Below are positions 43,540 through 53,224 of a DNA stretch of 64,000 bases, one piece after another (the first letter of the stretch is position 1; each line of letters begins with the position of its first letter). The translations under genes were made by a program, and so were the position numbers. Where the stretch lies: NCBI GenBank assembly GCA_016713535.1, contig JADJOY010000038.1, positions 30,608 through 94,607 on the forward strand, given 5' to 3'. Below the pieces are notes generated by a model. That model had not been told where the DNA came from, did not search any database, and was given only the letters and a program-made list of their open reading frames with translations. The stretch is from JADJOY01 sp016713535 [NCBI: Deltaproteobacteria bacterium] (GTDB lineage: Bacteria; JADJOY01).

Positions 43540-43970
43540 GGTCACGCGTCGCGGGCCCGGCGACCCGCGACCGCGCGCGCGTCACCGAGGTGCCGATCCC
43601 TGGCGCCCGACGGAGCGGGCGCGCTCCAGCCGGGAGGGTCACGCGTCGCGTGCCCGGCGACCCGCGACCGCGCGCGCGTCACCGAGGTGCCGATCCCTGG
43701 CGCCCGACGGAGCGGGCGCGCTCCAGCCGGGAGGGGCACGCGTCGCGTGCCCGGCGACCCGCGACCACGCGCGCGTCACCGAGGTGCCGATCCCTGGCGC
43801 CCGACGGAGCGGGCGCGCTCCAGCCGGGAGGGGCACGCGTCGCGTGCCCGGCGACCCGCGACCACGCGCGCGTCACCGAGGTGCCGATCCCTGGCGCCCG
43901 ACGGAGCGGGCGCGCTCCAGCCGGGGGCCGCCACCGGGAGGGGCACGCGTCGCGTGCCCGGCGGGGCGAT
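43540..43970. repeat. Tandem repeat, 97-bp unit, about 4.4 copies
   Basis: Units begin with CACGCGTCGCGTGCCCGGCG and include CACCGAGGTGCCGATCCC and CGACGGAGCGGGCGCGC, at a spacing of 97 bases. Copies start near 43540, 43638, 43735 and 43832, with a part copy at 43929-43970 after an eight-base insertion. Copies are nearly identical (single-base changes such as GACCGCG/GACCACG). They contain no stop codons in several frames, producing false ORFs. The following 150 bases to 44122 hold no feature I can recognise. Confidence 0.9.
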
Positions 43971-44122
43971 CGAGCGTAGGCATCGCCGAAGTTGCGGATC
44001 GCGGCGGCGGCGCCGCCGTACCGGGATCGGCGGGATCGCCGATGGGGCTCCGTCGCGTCTCGCCGGTCGTGCGACGCGCGACCCTGCGGGCCGTTTGGGC
44101 CTGGTTGGGCTGGCGGCCGCGC

Positions 44123-45364
44123 TCAGTCGCGTGGGCGGTGGTCGCGGACGAGGCGCAGGGTTTCGATGGCGCTCGCGACCTCGGCGGTGATCGCCTCCGG
44201 GGGTAGGCGTTCGACGGCGGCGTCGAGGAGGTCGTCGTGGGCGTCGGGGTCGGCGCCGGCGGCGGCCCGGGCGGTGATGACCTCCATCATCGAGTCGGCG
44301 ATCACGCGCGCGGCCTCCGGCGCGATCGCCGCCGCGCCGGTGATCGAGACGTCCGAAACCAGGTCTTCCGCGAGCAGGTCCACGAGGACCCCTTGCTTGC
44401 CGAGCTGGATCGTCACTTCGCCCGGCTTGCGGCTCCGCTCGAGGCGAACGGCGGTGGTGCCGACGCGGACGCGCTCGCCGCCGAGCCGGGCCGTGAGTAG
44501 CCACAGGCGATCGTCCAGGTCGTCGAAGGCGAAGCGGCCGTCCATCGCGCTCACCGTCGCCGAGCGGTAGCCCCCCTCGCCGCGCGAGAGTGCGCTCACC
44601 TCGGCGCCCTCGACGGCGCCGCCGCTCTCGTCGATGACGCGCCCGACCGTCTCGATGCCGTGGCGCAGGCGGTGCGTGACGTGCGACACGCGGCGTAGCG
44701 CGCCGTGGTCGGTCGGATCCACGAAAGACGGCACCAGGCCCGGCGCTCGGATCTCGAGGGGCTCACCCGGCGCGTCGGCGAGCGTGAGCCCGAACACCCC
44801 GCCGGTCCCTTCCACCCACTCGTCGCCGACGCGGAAGCGCTCGAGCGGCCTTCCCGTCGCCTTCGCGACCACGCAGCCCACGAGCCGCAGCGTGGGTGTG
44901 AGCGCGAGCACCAGCGCGCCCGAGCCCGCCGGCACGTGCTCGCGAGTGGCGCGGCGGTAGCCGTCCGCCCACGTGCGCAGGAAGTAGGTGCCCGAGCCGA
45001 GCCCGGTCAGGCGAAAGCTGCCGCCCGCGTCGGAGCGCGCCACCGCGGCGTCCTCGGGCGGCGTCGCCTCCGAGCGCGCGCGCACCAGGACGTCCGCGAT
45101 CGGCTTGCCCTCGACGTCGACGACCCGCCCCTCGATCGCGGCCCCCGGTTTGGGCTCGCGGACCACCTCGCTGGGTAGGCTCGACGCGGTCGGCAGTGGA
45201 TGCGCGGCACGCCACTGCGCCGCCACCTGCTCCTGGCTGGCGAGCGGGCCACACGGCGACGCCCGCCCGAGCTGCGAGAGCGTTCGCTGCGCGGTCCACA
45301 GCGCCAGGGCCGCGCACCCGAGCGCCACCCCCGCCCGGAAGAGCCATCGTCGTGGCCGCTTCAT
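44123..45364 (-). CDS. Membrane-anchored CarboxypepD_reg protein (paralogue B)
   Basis: 413 residues from an ATG overlapping the stop of paralogue C (ATGA). N-terminal anchor WLFRAGVALGCAALALWTAQ, then three or so regulatory-like beta domains (GRVVDVEGKPIADVLVRARS; GRVIDESGGAVEGAEVSALS). The helical C-terminal domain is shared with A and C: GVLVDLLAEDLVSDVS, then ARVIADSMMEVI and a DPDAHDDLLDAAVERLPPEA segment. It is the shortest of the three. The three genes are on the same strand and two overlap, so they are probably an operon whose products act together. Confidence 0.8.
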   Translation of the reverse strand: MKRPRRWLFRAGVALGCAALALWTAQRTLSQLGRASPCGPLASQEQVAAQWRAAHPLPTASSLPSEVVREPKPGAAIEGRVVDVEGKPIADVLVRARSEATPPEDAAVARSDAGGSFRLTGLGSGTYFLRTWADGYRRATREHVPAGSGALVLALTPTLRLVGCVVAKATGRPLERFRVGDEWVEGTGGVFGLTLADAPGEPLEIRAPGLVPSFVDPTDHGALRRVSHVTHRLRHGIETVGRVIDESGGAVEGAEVSALSRGEGGYRSATVSAMDGRFAFDDLDDRLWLLTARLGGERVRVGTTAVRLERSRKPGEVTIQLGKQGVLVDLLAEDLVSDVSITGAAAIAPEAARVIADSMMEVITARAAAGADPDAHDDLLDAAVERLPPEAITAEVASAIETLRLVRDHRPRD

Positions 45365-47247
45365 TCGCTCTCCCCACCGCGCTCGCCCTCGCGCAGCGCG
45401 CTCAGCACGCTCTCGACCTCCCGATCGAGCGCCCCGGGCGGGATCTCGCTGCGCGCGGCGTCGAGCCAGGCGTTGGTCTCGCTGGGCGCGTCACCGGTCA
45501 CCAGGCCACGCTCGTAGACGCGCGCGAGGGCGTCGCTCACCACGGCCACCGCGCGGTCACCACGCGGCCCGCGCGCGATCGCGCCGCCGTTCACGAGCTC
45601 GTCGTGGATGCTGGTGCGCAAGAGCTCGGCCATGCCGGGGAGCTCGCCGACCCGGATCTCGACGTCGCGGGTCTCGCCACCCGAGCGCGCCACGACCACC
45701 GTGCCGGACGGCAAGAAGCTGCCGTTCTCGCCCGCGCTCACCCCCCACCGGCCCGCCGCGAGGCCGTCGAGCGCGAAGCGGCCGCTGGTGTCGCTGTCGG
45801 CGCTCAGCGGGCGCGACGTGGGCGCGCGCCGATCGTCGATCTGCGCGGCGTGGACGTTGGCGCCCACCACGGGCTCGCCACGGGGATCGACCACCCTCCC
45901 GCGCAGGCTCGCGGCCTTCGCGAGGCGCACCGTTCCCGCGTCGAGCTTCGCCCCCGACGCCGCGCCGAAGGGCCCGATCGTCGTGGGCGCGTAGCCGTCT
46001 GCGAGGACCTCGATCGGCTCCGGCTTCTCCGGCAGGTCCGCGAACTCGAAGCCGCCATCGGCGTCGTGGAACGCGGTGTGGCCGACCGAGAACCGCTTCA
46101 CGGGCGCGCCGCTCGCCGCGTCCACGACGCGGCCCACGAGCCGCGCCGCCGGATCGAGGCGGACGTCGAGCGTCGGTCCACCGGCGGACACGCCGGGCAA
46201 CGTGATACGGGCGTAGCGCTCCGCCACCACCTCCACCTCGTACGTGCCTGGCTCGAGCCCGGAGAGCTCGACTCCGCCCTGGTTGTCCGAGCTCGCCGCC
46301 GCGGAGCCCGACGACCCGCGGTCGCCGCCCGGAAACGCCGAGATCACGGCGCCGACGATCGGCTTCCCCGCGCGATCGGCCACCTGCAGGGTGATGGCGG
46401 CGCCGTCCTCGAGCGCGAGCTCGATGCCCTCCGTGGTGCGGTCCGCCGTCACGGTGAAGGGCCCGAAGGTGCGCCGAGCCTTGCCGGCCGCGGCGGCGAT
46501 CAGGTTGTAGCGGCCGGGCACCAGCGGCGCGACCTCGAAGCGCCCGGATCGGTCCGACTCGCCGCGCTCGCGGCCCGAGCCCCTCGCGAGGCGTGCGGCC
46601 GGCGACGTCGGGCGGCGCTCGGGCTCGAGGAGATCGCACCACACGGTCACCCCGGCGAGCGGCTCGCCGTGGGCGTCGCTGACGTGGCCGCGCACCGCGC
46701 CTCCCGCCTCGAGCACGACGTCGACGTGGCGGGTCTCGTCAGGGCGGAGGTCGTCGAGGTCGAGGGTGGCCTCGAGGAGCCCAGGGCTGGTCACGCTCAG
46801 CGCGACCGCGCTGCCCTCGATGCCCACGGGAAACGAGCGCGGCCTCTCGAGCGCCACCCCCGCGACGCGGAAGCGCCCGGCGCGGTCGGAGTGCGCGCGC
46901 GCAGGGCGCGCGCCGTACCCGATCACCTCGGCGTCCGCGACCGCCGCGCCGCGCGCGTCGGTGACGCGGCCTTCGATTGTCGCGGTCGCCCACGGCGGGA
47001 GCTCGTCGCCGGGTGTGTCCGCGGGAGCGGTGACCGGCTCGGCGCCCTCGACCGGCGATGGGGCGCTCGGCCGCGCCGCGCCGAGCGGGCCGTGGCGCGC
47101 GCTCGACCGCGAGCGGGGCGCCGTCGTGCGCGGTGCTTCGCTGGTCTCGCGGGGCGTCGTCGCGCGGCTCGACGCGGGGGCGCTCCACCAGTGCCATACC
47201 CGCACACCGCCCGCCGCGAGCGCCGCGACGGTGAGCACGCCGATCAC
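45361..47247 (-). CDS. Membrane-anchored CarboxypepD_reg protein (paralogue C)
   Basis: 628 residues if the GTG at 47247 is the start; it is the first start codon in this frame after the upstream M23 gene ends at 47321, and it opens directly into the anchor VIGVLTVAALAAGGVRVWHWW. A Thr/Ser/Arg linker is followed by about six regulatory-like beta domains (GRVTDARGAAVADAEVIG; GHVSDAHGEPLAGVTVWC; GRVVDASGAPVKRFSVG-type). The shared helical C terminus follows: GMAELLRTSIHDELV, then AVAVVSDALARVYERGLVTGD and PPGALDREVESVLSAL. Longer starts within the M23 gene cannot be excluded. Confidence 0.75.
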   Translation of the reverse strand: MIGVLTVAALAAGGVRVWHWWSAPASSRATTPRETSEAPRTTAPRSRSSARHGPLGAARPSAPSPVEGAEPVTAPADTPGDELPPWATATIEGRVTDARGAAVADAEVIGYGARPARAHSDRAGRFRVAGVALERPRSFPVGIEGSAVALSVTSPGLLEATLDLDDLRPDETRHVDVVLEAGGAVRGHVSDAHGEPLAGVTVWCDLLEPERRPTSPAARLARGSGRERGESDRSGRFEVAPLVPGRYNLIAAAAGKARRTFGPFTVTADRTTEGIELALEDGAAITLQVADRAGKPIVGAVISAFPGGDRGSSGSAAASSDNQGGVELSGLEPGTYEVEVVAERYARITLPGVSAGGPTLDVRLDPAARLVGRVVDAASGAPVKRFSVGHTAFHDADGGFEFADLPEKPEPIEVLADGYAPTTIGPFGAASGAKLDAGTVRLAKAASLRGRVVDPRGEPVVGANVHAAQIDDRRAPTSRPLSADSDTSGRFALDGLAAGRWGVSAGENGSFLPSGTVVVARSGGETRDVEIRVGELPGMAELLRTSIHDELVNGGAIARGPRGDRAVAVVSDALARVYERGLVTGDAPSETNAWLDAARSEIPPGALDREVESVLSALREGERGGESE

Positions 47248-47320
47248 GATCGAGCTCGCACGCGAGCTCGATCGCTCCGGCTCGACCCCCCGGCCCGGCC
47301 GTGACCCCGGCCGGCGTCGC

Positions 47321-48814
47321 TCAGCGCCCGCGCTTCCCGTGCTTGCCTCCGCCGCTCTTGGCCTTCGCGGTCTTGGGCGCCGTCGCCCTCGGCTCGGCGG
47401 CACCGCTCGCAGTGGCGTCGGGGGCGCTCGAGATCGCCGCCGCCGCGCTCTGGGCCGCGACGTTCGCACCGCCCGAGCGCCACGTCGCGAGCTTGGGCTC
47501 GATGCGCTTCTGGATGAAGAGCGGGTCCCACCAGTCCTTGGGATCGACCGCGATGCCGTGCACGTACATGCCGAAGTGGAGGTGGTCGCCGAACGCGAGC
47601 CCGGTCATGCCGGTGTGCCCGATGACCTGGTGCTGCGCGACCTTGTCGCCCTCCGCGACCGCCATGCTGCTCAGATGGCCGTAGAGGGTGGAGAGTCCCA
47701 TGCCGTGGTCGATGACGACGCAGTTGCCGTAGATGCCGAGGTCGCTGGCGTGGATCACCACGCCCGCGCCGGACGACGGCACCGGGAAGTTCATGAGCGC
47801 CGCGATGTCGACGCCGAGGTGGACCTGCTGGTCGATCTCCTTGCCCTGCCACGAGTAGTGGCGGGTCTCGGCGAAGCGGCTCACCGGCTTGCCGTTCATG
47901 CGTCCGAAGGCGCCCGACCAGAGCGCCTGCGGCTCGGTGGTCTCGAGGACCTTGGCGAGCGTCTCGTGGTTCTCGACGCGTAGCTTGCTGTTCACGTCGA
48001 GGAACGCGGCGACGTCGTCGAGCGAGGGCGGCAGCGCGAAGCGATCGCGGATCGCCGCGATCCACTCCGGCTTGAGGGCGATCGGCACGTCGGGGTAGGT
48101 GCGCGGCATGATCTTGTAGTTGAACGAGACGGCCTGCTCGTTGCCGATCTCGTCGCGAGCGTAGACCACCGGGATCACGTTGTCGGGCTCGCGGAACGAG
48201 AGCGCGAAGAGGCAGATCCTGACACCGGTGTCGGCGGGTGACGGGTAGCCGGGGAAGTGGCGGTCGCCCACCCGCACGCCGTCCTCCACCGCGCTGGCGC
48301 CCACCCGGTACGTGACCATCATCGAGCCGCCGAACTCGATGTTGTGCTGCTCGCTCAGGAGCTCGACCATCGGCGGACGCAGCCGGACCTCGATGTCGAG
48401 CGGCTGGGTCGCGGTGTTGCCCTGGCCGCCGTTGCGGCGCGAGTGGTCCGAGGTGGTCACCGTGAGCTTGGCGGCGCCGTCGCGGATCGAGAGCTCGCGC
48501 GGGTCGAACTCGACGATCTTCTCGTAGGTCCTGGGCGGCTTGCCGTCGGGTCCTGCGACCGCGGTCTCGTCGAGCACCGTCTTGCTGATCGCGGCGGGTG
48601 TCGTCTGCTCGATCACGACCGTGACCTTCGCGACGCCGGAGCCCGGGTCCTCGACCTGGAGCTTGAGCTGCGCCTTGCGGCCGATCGCCTTGGGCGGATC
48701 GACCCACCGCACCACCGGCGGCGCGCTCTCGTAGGCGCGATACGCGAGCACGCCGCCGACGGCGGCGCCGGCGAGGAGGGCCAGGGTCAGGACTGCCGTG
48801 ATGGTTCGACGCAT
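47321..48814 (-). CDS. M23 (LytM-like) metallopeptidase, membrane-anchored
   Basis: 497 residues; the ATG at 48814 follows GAGG at eight bases and is preferred over the longer frame start at 48841. A signal anchor (ITAVLTLALLAGAAVGGVLAY) precedes a long beta-rich region. The LytM zinc site is then complete: HLGVDIAALMNFPV near residue 330 (H and D ligands) and GDHLHFGMYVHG near 413 (HxH), within VVIDHGMGLSTLYGHLSSM. It probably cuts peptidoglycan cross-links or activates amidases. The C-terminal tail is Ala/Lys-rich. It lies directly upstream of paralogue C on the same strand. Confidence 0.9.
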   Translation of the reverse strand: MRRTITAVLTLALLAGAAVGGVLAYRAYESAPPVVRWVDPPKAIGRKAQLKLQVEDPGSGVAKVTVVIEQTTPAAISKTVLDETAVAGPDGKPPRTYEKIVEFDPRELSIRDGAAKLTVTTSDHSRRNGGQGNTATQPLDIEVRLRPPMVELLSEQHNIEFGGSMMVTYRVGASAVEDGVRVGDRHFPGYPSPADTGVRICLFALSFREPDNVIPVVYARDEIGNEQAVSFNYKIMPRTYPDVPIALKPEWIAAIRDRFALPPSLDDVAAFLDVNSKLRVENHETLAKVLETTEPQALWSGAFGRMNGKPVSRFAETRHYSWQGKEIDQQVHLGVDIAALMNFPVPSSGAGVVIHASDLGIYGNCVVIDHGMGLSTLYGHLSSMAVAEGDKVAQHQVIGHTGMTGLAFGDHLHFGMYVHGIAVDPKDWWDPLFIQKRIEPKLATWRSGGANVAAQSAAAAISSAPDATASGAAEPRATAPKTAKAKSGGGKHGKRGR

Positions 48815-48891
48815 GGAGACTGCCTCGGAAGGGGAGGGCACGGCGGGGGCCGCGCGAGGGCCGCGATCGGTGCGACCTTAACAGGCCGCTG

Positions 48892-49037
48892 AAAAACTCG
48901 CCTATGCGAGTTTTTCGCGCCTGACGGTATTGCCTCGGTGGTCTGTTCCAGACCCCCGCCCCGCAAAAAGCGCGGTTTTTGCGGCGCCCCACTCGCTCAC
49001 CGCTTCGCTCGTGGGGGCGCGCCTCGAGGTGCGCGCC
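48892..49037. repeat. Cluster of five consecutive hairpins
   Basis: In the 510-base divergent gap between the M23 gene and moeZ, perfect or near-perfect inverted repeats follow each other. They are AAAAACTCGC/GCGAGTTTTT (48892-48915), GGTCTG/CAGACC (48940-48954), CCGCAAAAA/TTTTTGCGG (48961-48984), GCGCCCCAC/GTGGGGGCGC (about 48984-49020, one bulge) and GGCGCGC/GCGCGCC (49016-49037, followed by GTTTTC). The first is preceded by TTAACAGGCCGCTG. A sixth nested hairpin lies near 49103-49143. The array could be a mobile-element remnant, a set of terminators or a structured RNA. Confidence 0.65.
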
Positions 49038-49324
49038 GTTTTCACCGCCCTCGTAAACCGCGCCAGGCGCGATGGCTGCTCGCGCGCCGGATGGCCGGAA
49101 TACCCCCGTTTTGCTCGTCGTGCGCTTGCACGCACCGGGGGTCGTCATTAGCTTGCGGGAACGTTTCGACGGGCCAGCGGCCCGCGGCGCGCGCCCGCCG
49201 GCGGGTCGCGATCGAGGACCACGCCGCGCTCTCGAGCCTGATCGTCTCGCCGGTTCTCGGTCCCTTTTCCGGTCTGGTCATCGAGCGCCTCGGCAGCACG
49301 CCCGAGGCCCCCTGGAGGTTTCGC

Positions 49325-50469
49325 ATGTCGCTGCCCGAGCTCACCAAGGAAGAAGTCGCCCGCTACTCGCGCCACCTCATCCTCGAGGACGTGGGGATGG
49401 AGGGGCAGCGCAAGCTCAAGGCCGGCAGCGTGCTGTGCGTGGGCACCGGCGGGCTCGGCTCGCCGCTCCTGCTCTATCTCGCCGCGGCAGGCGTGGGGCG
49501 GATCGGCCTCATCGACTTCGACGTCGTCGACGAGTCGAACCTCCAGCGCCAGATCATCCACGGCACCTCGAAGGTCGGCGTGCGCAAGGTGGTGTCGGCC
49601 GCCGAGCGCATCAAGGACATCAACCCGTACGTCCAGCTCGACATCTTCGAGGAGCCGCTCACCAGCGAGAACGCGCTGAAGCTGCTCGCGCCCTACGACG
49701 TGGTGGTCGACGGCACCGACAACTTCCCCACCCGTTACCTGGTGAACGACGCGTGCGTGCTGCTCGGCAAGCCCAACGTCTACGGCTCGATCTTCAAGTT
49801 CGAGGGGCAGGCCTCGGTGTTCAACTACCAGGGCGGCCCGCAGTACCGCGACCTCTACCCCGAGCCGCCGCCGCCGGGGCTCGTGCCGTCGTGCGCCGAG
49901 GGCGGCGTGCTCGGCATCCTGCCGGGCGTCATCGGCTGCATCCAGGCCACCGAGACGATCAAGATCCTGCTCGGCAAGGGCGACACGCTGTCGGGACGGC
50001 TGCTCCTCTACGACGCGCTCAACATGCGCTTCCGCGAGGTGAAGCTGCGCAAGGATCCGACGCTGCAGCCGGTGACCCAGCTCATCGACTACCAGCAGTT
50101 CTGCGGTTTCGCCGGGGCGGCCCACGACGAGGCGCCGGCGGCGAACGGCTTCCAGCGCATCTCGGTGAAGGACGCCAAGGAGAAGATGGACGGCGGCTGG
50201 AAGCCCTACATCCTCGACGTCCGCAAGCCCCACGAGGCGGAGATCGTGAAGCTCTCGTTCGCGGACCGCCTCCAGCCGCACGAGGAGGTGGTGTCGATCG
50301 CGAGCGAGTTGCCGCAGGACCGCGACATCCTGATCCACTGCAAGTCGGGCGCGCGCTCGGCGACCGCCGCGGGCGAGCTCTCGAAGCTCGGCTTCAAGCG
50401 GCTCTACAACCTCGAAGGCGGGATCCTCGCCTGGGCCCGCGAGATCGACAAAACCTGCCGACGTACTGA
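49325..50469 (+). CDS. moeZ: MoeZ/MoeB-type sulfur-carrier adenylyltransferase with rhodanese domain (frameshift at end)
   Basis: About 381 residues from the ATG at 49325. The E1-like domain has YSRHLILEDVGMEGQRKLK, GTGGLGSPLLLYLAAAG (ATP binding), RQIIHGTSKVG and the catalytic-Cys segment VPSCAEGGVLG. The zinc CxxC pairs of E. coli MoeB are missing, as in mycobacterial MoeZ. The C-terminal rhodanese has its active Cys in ILIHCKSGARSATA. At AAAA (50450-50453) one A appears missing: adding it yields EIDKNLPTY and a TGA at 50467-50469, the usual family ending. As given, the frame instead runs on into the RHS gene. The enzyme activates and sulfurates ThiS/MoaD/CysO-type carriers. Confidence 0.88.
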
Positions 50470-50750
50470 GCACGCCGCGCGGGCGGGGGCAGGCCCCGCC
50501 CCTACGGTCCGCCGGGAGGGGCACGCGCCGCGTGCCCGGCGATACGCCTCGGCGCCTGCATCGCCGGGACGTGGTTCCCGGCCTGGAGGGCGCGCCCCTG
50601 GCGCGCCGGCGACGGATACGGATCCGCGCGCCGAGGCGGTTCGGTCCGAGGAGGCACGCGCCGCGCCCGGCGACACGCCTCAGCGTGAGCGCCGCCGATG
50701 GCGTAGATTCCGGTACGCCGGTCGTCGGAGAGCCCACCTCCGGCGCGCCG
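50470..50750. repeat. Interspersed GC-rich repeat between moeZ and the RHS remnant
   Basis: Shared blocks with 36.7-37.1 kb: GGCAGGCCCCGCCCCTACGG, GGGCACGCGCCGCGTGCCCG and GGCGATACG. It also holds CTGGAGGGCGCGCCCCTGG with its inverted arm GCGCGCCGG, and a second GGCACGCGCCGCGCCCGGCG copy near 50651. The RHS homology begins at its right edge (about 50750). The repeat may therefore mark the recombination joint that removed the 5' part of the RHS gene. Confidence 0.75.
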
Positions 50751-53217
50751 GAAACCTGACCCGGTCGGTCTACGACGCGAACGGCCGGCTGGTGATGACG
50801 CAGCCGCCACAGATCACCGGCGAGGATCCCACCTCGATCCAGACCTTCTACGACGCCGCGGGCCGGCGCTTCGCGACCGTCGACCAGGACTCGAAGTTCA
50901 CGATCTTCTTCTACGACGAGCTCGGCCGCCTCACGCAGACCACCCAGGTGTTCGGGAACCCGATGACCGGCGACCCCGAGCCCCGCTTCCTCGGGACGCA
51001 GTTCGAGTACGACGAAGCCGGGAACCGCACGGTTCAGCGGGATGCGCTGGGCCGAGAGACCCGGTTTGAGTACGACAAGCTCGGCCGCCTCACCAAGAAG
51101 ACTTACCCGCCGGACGCGAACGACCACCAGGACACCGAGACGTTCACGTACGACGCGAACGGAAACCGGCTCACCAAGACCGTGGGCGGGGTCACCACGA
51201 CCTACACGTACGACGCGATGAACCGGGTGGTCACGGAGACCCCGTTCGCCGGTGGCGAAGCCATCGCCTACTCGTACGCCGCCGCGGGCGGCCGTCTCGA
51301 CAAGAAGGAGATCAAGCGCGGTAGCGACGTGGTGCGCGCGATCGCGTTCACCTACGACGAGCGCGGCCGGATCAAGACCCAGTCGACCCCGGAAGGCGCC
51401 GGTGCGTTCCCGGACACGCTGACGTTTGGGTACGATAAGGCCGGCAACCGGGTCTCGGTGCAGGCGCCCGCACCCTACGGGACGGTCACCACGGACTACG
51501 ACGAGCTCAACCGGCCGGTCGACATCCACGTGCCCGGGGTTACGGGCACTGTGCACGTCGAGTACGACGCGAACGGGAACCGCGAGTCGATCGAGTACCC
51601 GAACGACATCAAGACGACCTACGAGTACAACGAGCAGAACCGGCTCCGGCTGATCGAGCACGAGGTGGGCGCCACGACGATCGCGTCGTACACGTACACG
51701 CTCGGCCCGGCCGGGAACCGCAAAGCCCTGGACGAGCTCTCGGGGCGGCACATCGACTGGCAGTACGACGATCTCTACCGCCTCACGGGCGAGTCGATCA
51801 CCGACGCGACCAACGGCGATCGGGAGCAGGTCTTCACGTACGACGACGTCGGGAACCGGACGTCGCTGACCGATTCCACGGCGTCCGGCCCGACGGCGTA
51901 CGAATACGACGCCGCGGACCACCTGCTCGAGCGCACGCCGGACGGCTCAGGGTCGACGGCATACGCCTGGGACACGGCGGGCCGTAACACGCTGATCGGC
52001 GCCACGCCGTACGTCTGGAACCCGTGGGATCGGCTGACCAAGAAGGACGATGGCTCGGCGACGACCTTCGTACTCGCCGGACGGGATCGTGCGGACGAAG
52101 GAGTGGAAGACGACGAGCCCGTCGACCACGCAGAAGCGGCGCTACGTGTACGACCGGACGTTGCCCTATGCGCAGCTGCTGCAGGAGTGGGACAACGTCG
52201 GCAACAAGGTCATGGCCGACTACCTGTACCTCGACGGAGATCTGATTGGTTTCAAGGACGAGCGATCGGGCTCAGTCGCCCGCTACTGGATCCTGAAGGA
52301 TGGGCAGAACTCCGTCCGAAAGGTTGTCGATACGACGGGGCTGTCGTCGCCTCGTATGACTACACGGCGTTCGGGGAGGCTCGAGGCGAGCAAGGTCCAG
52401 CCATCCGGGTGGATCTTTAATCACCGAGCGTTCGGGGAGGTGTTGGATCCGAACCTGGGGATGACGTACCTGCGCGCCCGATGGATGGATAATTCGACCG
52501 GCAGGCTTACCGCCAGGGATCCGTTTGAAGGTCTCGAAATCGACCTGGCCTCGCTGCATCGGTACGGATACGCCAAGGACGACCCAGTCAACAAAATTGA
52601 TCCCGGTGGGGAGTTCGCATTTCTAATCGTCGCGTTGGCTGCGGTTTCGATTGTCGCGATAGCAGGTACGAGTGCAGGGGCGGGTACCGGGACAACGTCT
52701 GCGCAGCTCGGCTCTGGAGACGTAGACCGATGGGTACGTAAAGGAGTCGAGTCCGTACTATTCGATCTTCAAGACAAGGTTCGATACAGCTCGCACAAAT
52801 TTGAAGCTAACCTTGCGCGATGGCCCTTGGCAACGAGGGCTATAAGGTGATCCGGCAGCAAGCACCTATATGGACGGTCGATCCCAGAGGTGGAACGGGA
52901 AAGCCGGAGGTGCTGTATAAGAATTTTCTGCAGATTCTCCGGTATCGGCAATTTAGATATCTGCCATTCCAGGATCCGGATCTCTGTGCGTCAACACCGG
53001 CGGGCGCCGAGGACCGAGAGTTTCCACTTCCGAAGCCAATTGTCCTGGATTTCTATGCCGATATTCTCATGAACGGCTCGTGTACGGGGATGACCAAGGG
53101 GTGATGCTCCATGAGTCAGCGCATGTTGAGTACAAGACCGGGCTCGAGGAAATTCCTTATAAGTGGGAGAACGCATACCACAAAGAGTTCGGCCTGCAGA
53201 AGACGATTACTCGTTGA
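50751..53217 (+). pseudogene. RHS-repeat protein fragment with HExxH metallopeptidase-like toxin tip
   Basis: Around 50751 the moeZ-linked frame becomes RHS/YD repeats (YDANGRLVM, YDELGRLTQ, YDEAGNRT, YDKLGRLTK, about fifteen). The RHS core follows: GEVLDPNLGMTYLRARWMD and DPVNKIDPGGE. A hydrophobic stretch (FAFLIVALAAVSIVAIAG) and a variable C-terminal domain come next. The tip reads over several frames and ends VMLHESAHVEYKTG plus YKWENAYHKEFG with stop at 53215-53217: HESAH at 53110-53124, then x14 and ENAY, a gluzincin-like zinc site. At least four slips are present (about 52065, 52340, 52390, 52815; also 53080). The N-terminal export part is missing. The GC content drops to about half in the tip, as in exchangeable toxin cassettes. 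Confidence 0.8.
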
Positions 53218-53224
53218 GGATCTC

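Noticed and set aside
43540-43970. 97-bp repeats as a CRISPR array
   Set aside because: Units are contiguous and nearly identical over their whole length; there are no unique spacers and no cas genes in the window.
48938-52420. One 1160-residue MoeZ-RHS fusion protein
   Set aside because: The join crosses an intergenic repeat and arises because one A is missing at the end of moeZ; adding it gives the normal NLPTY ending and a stop.
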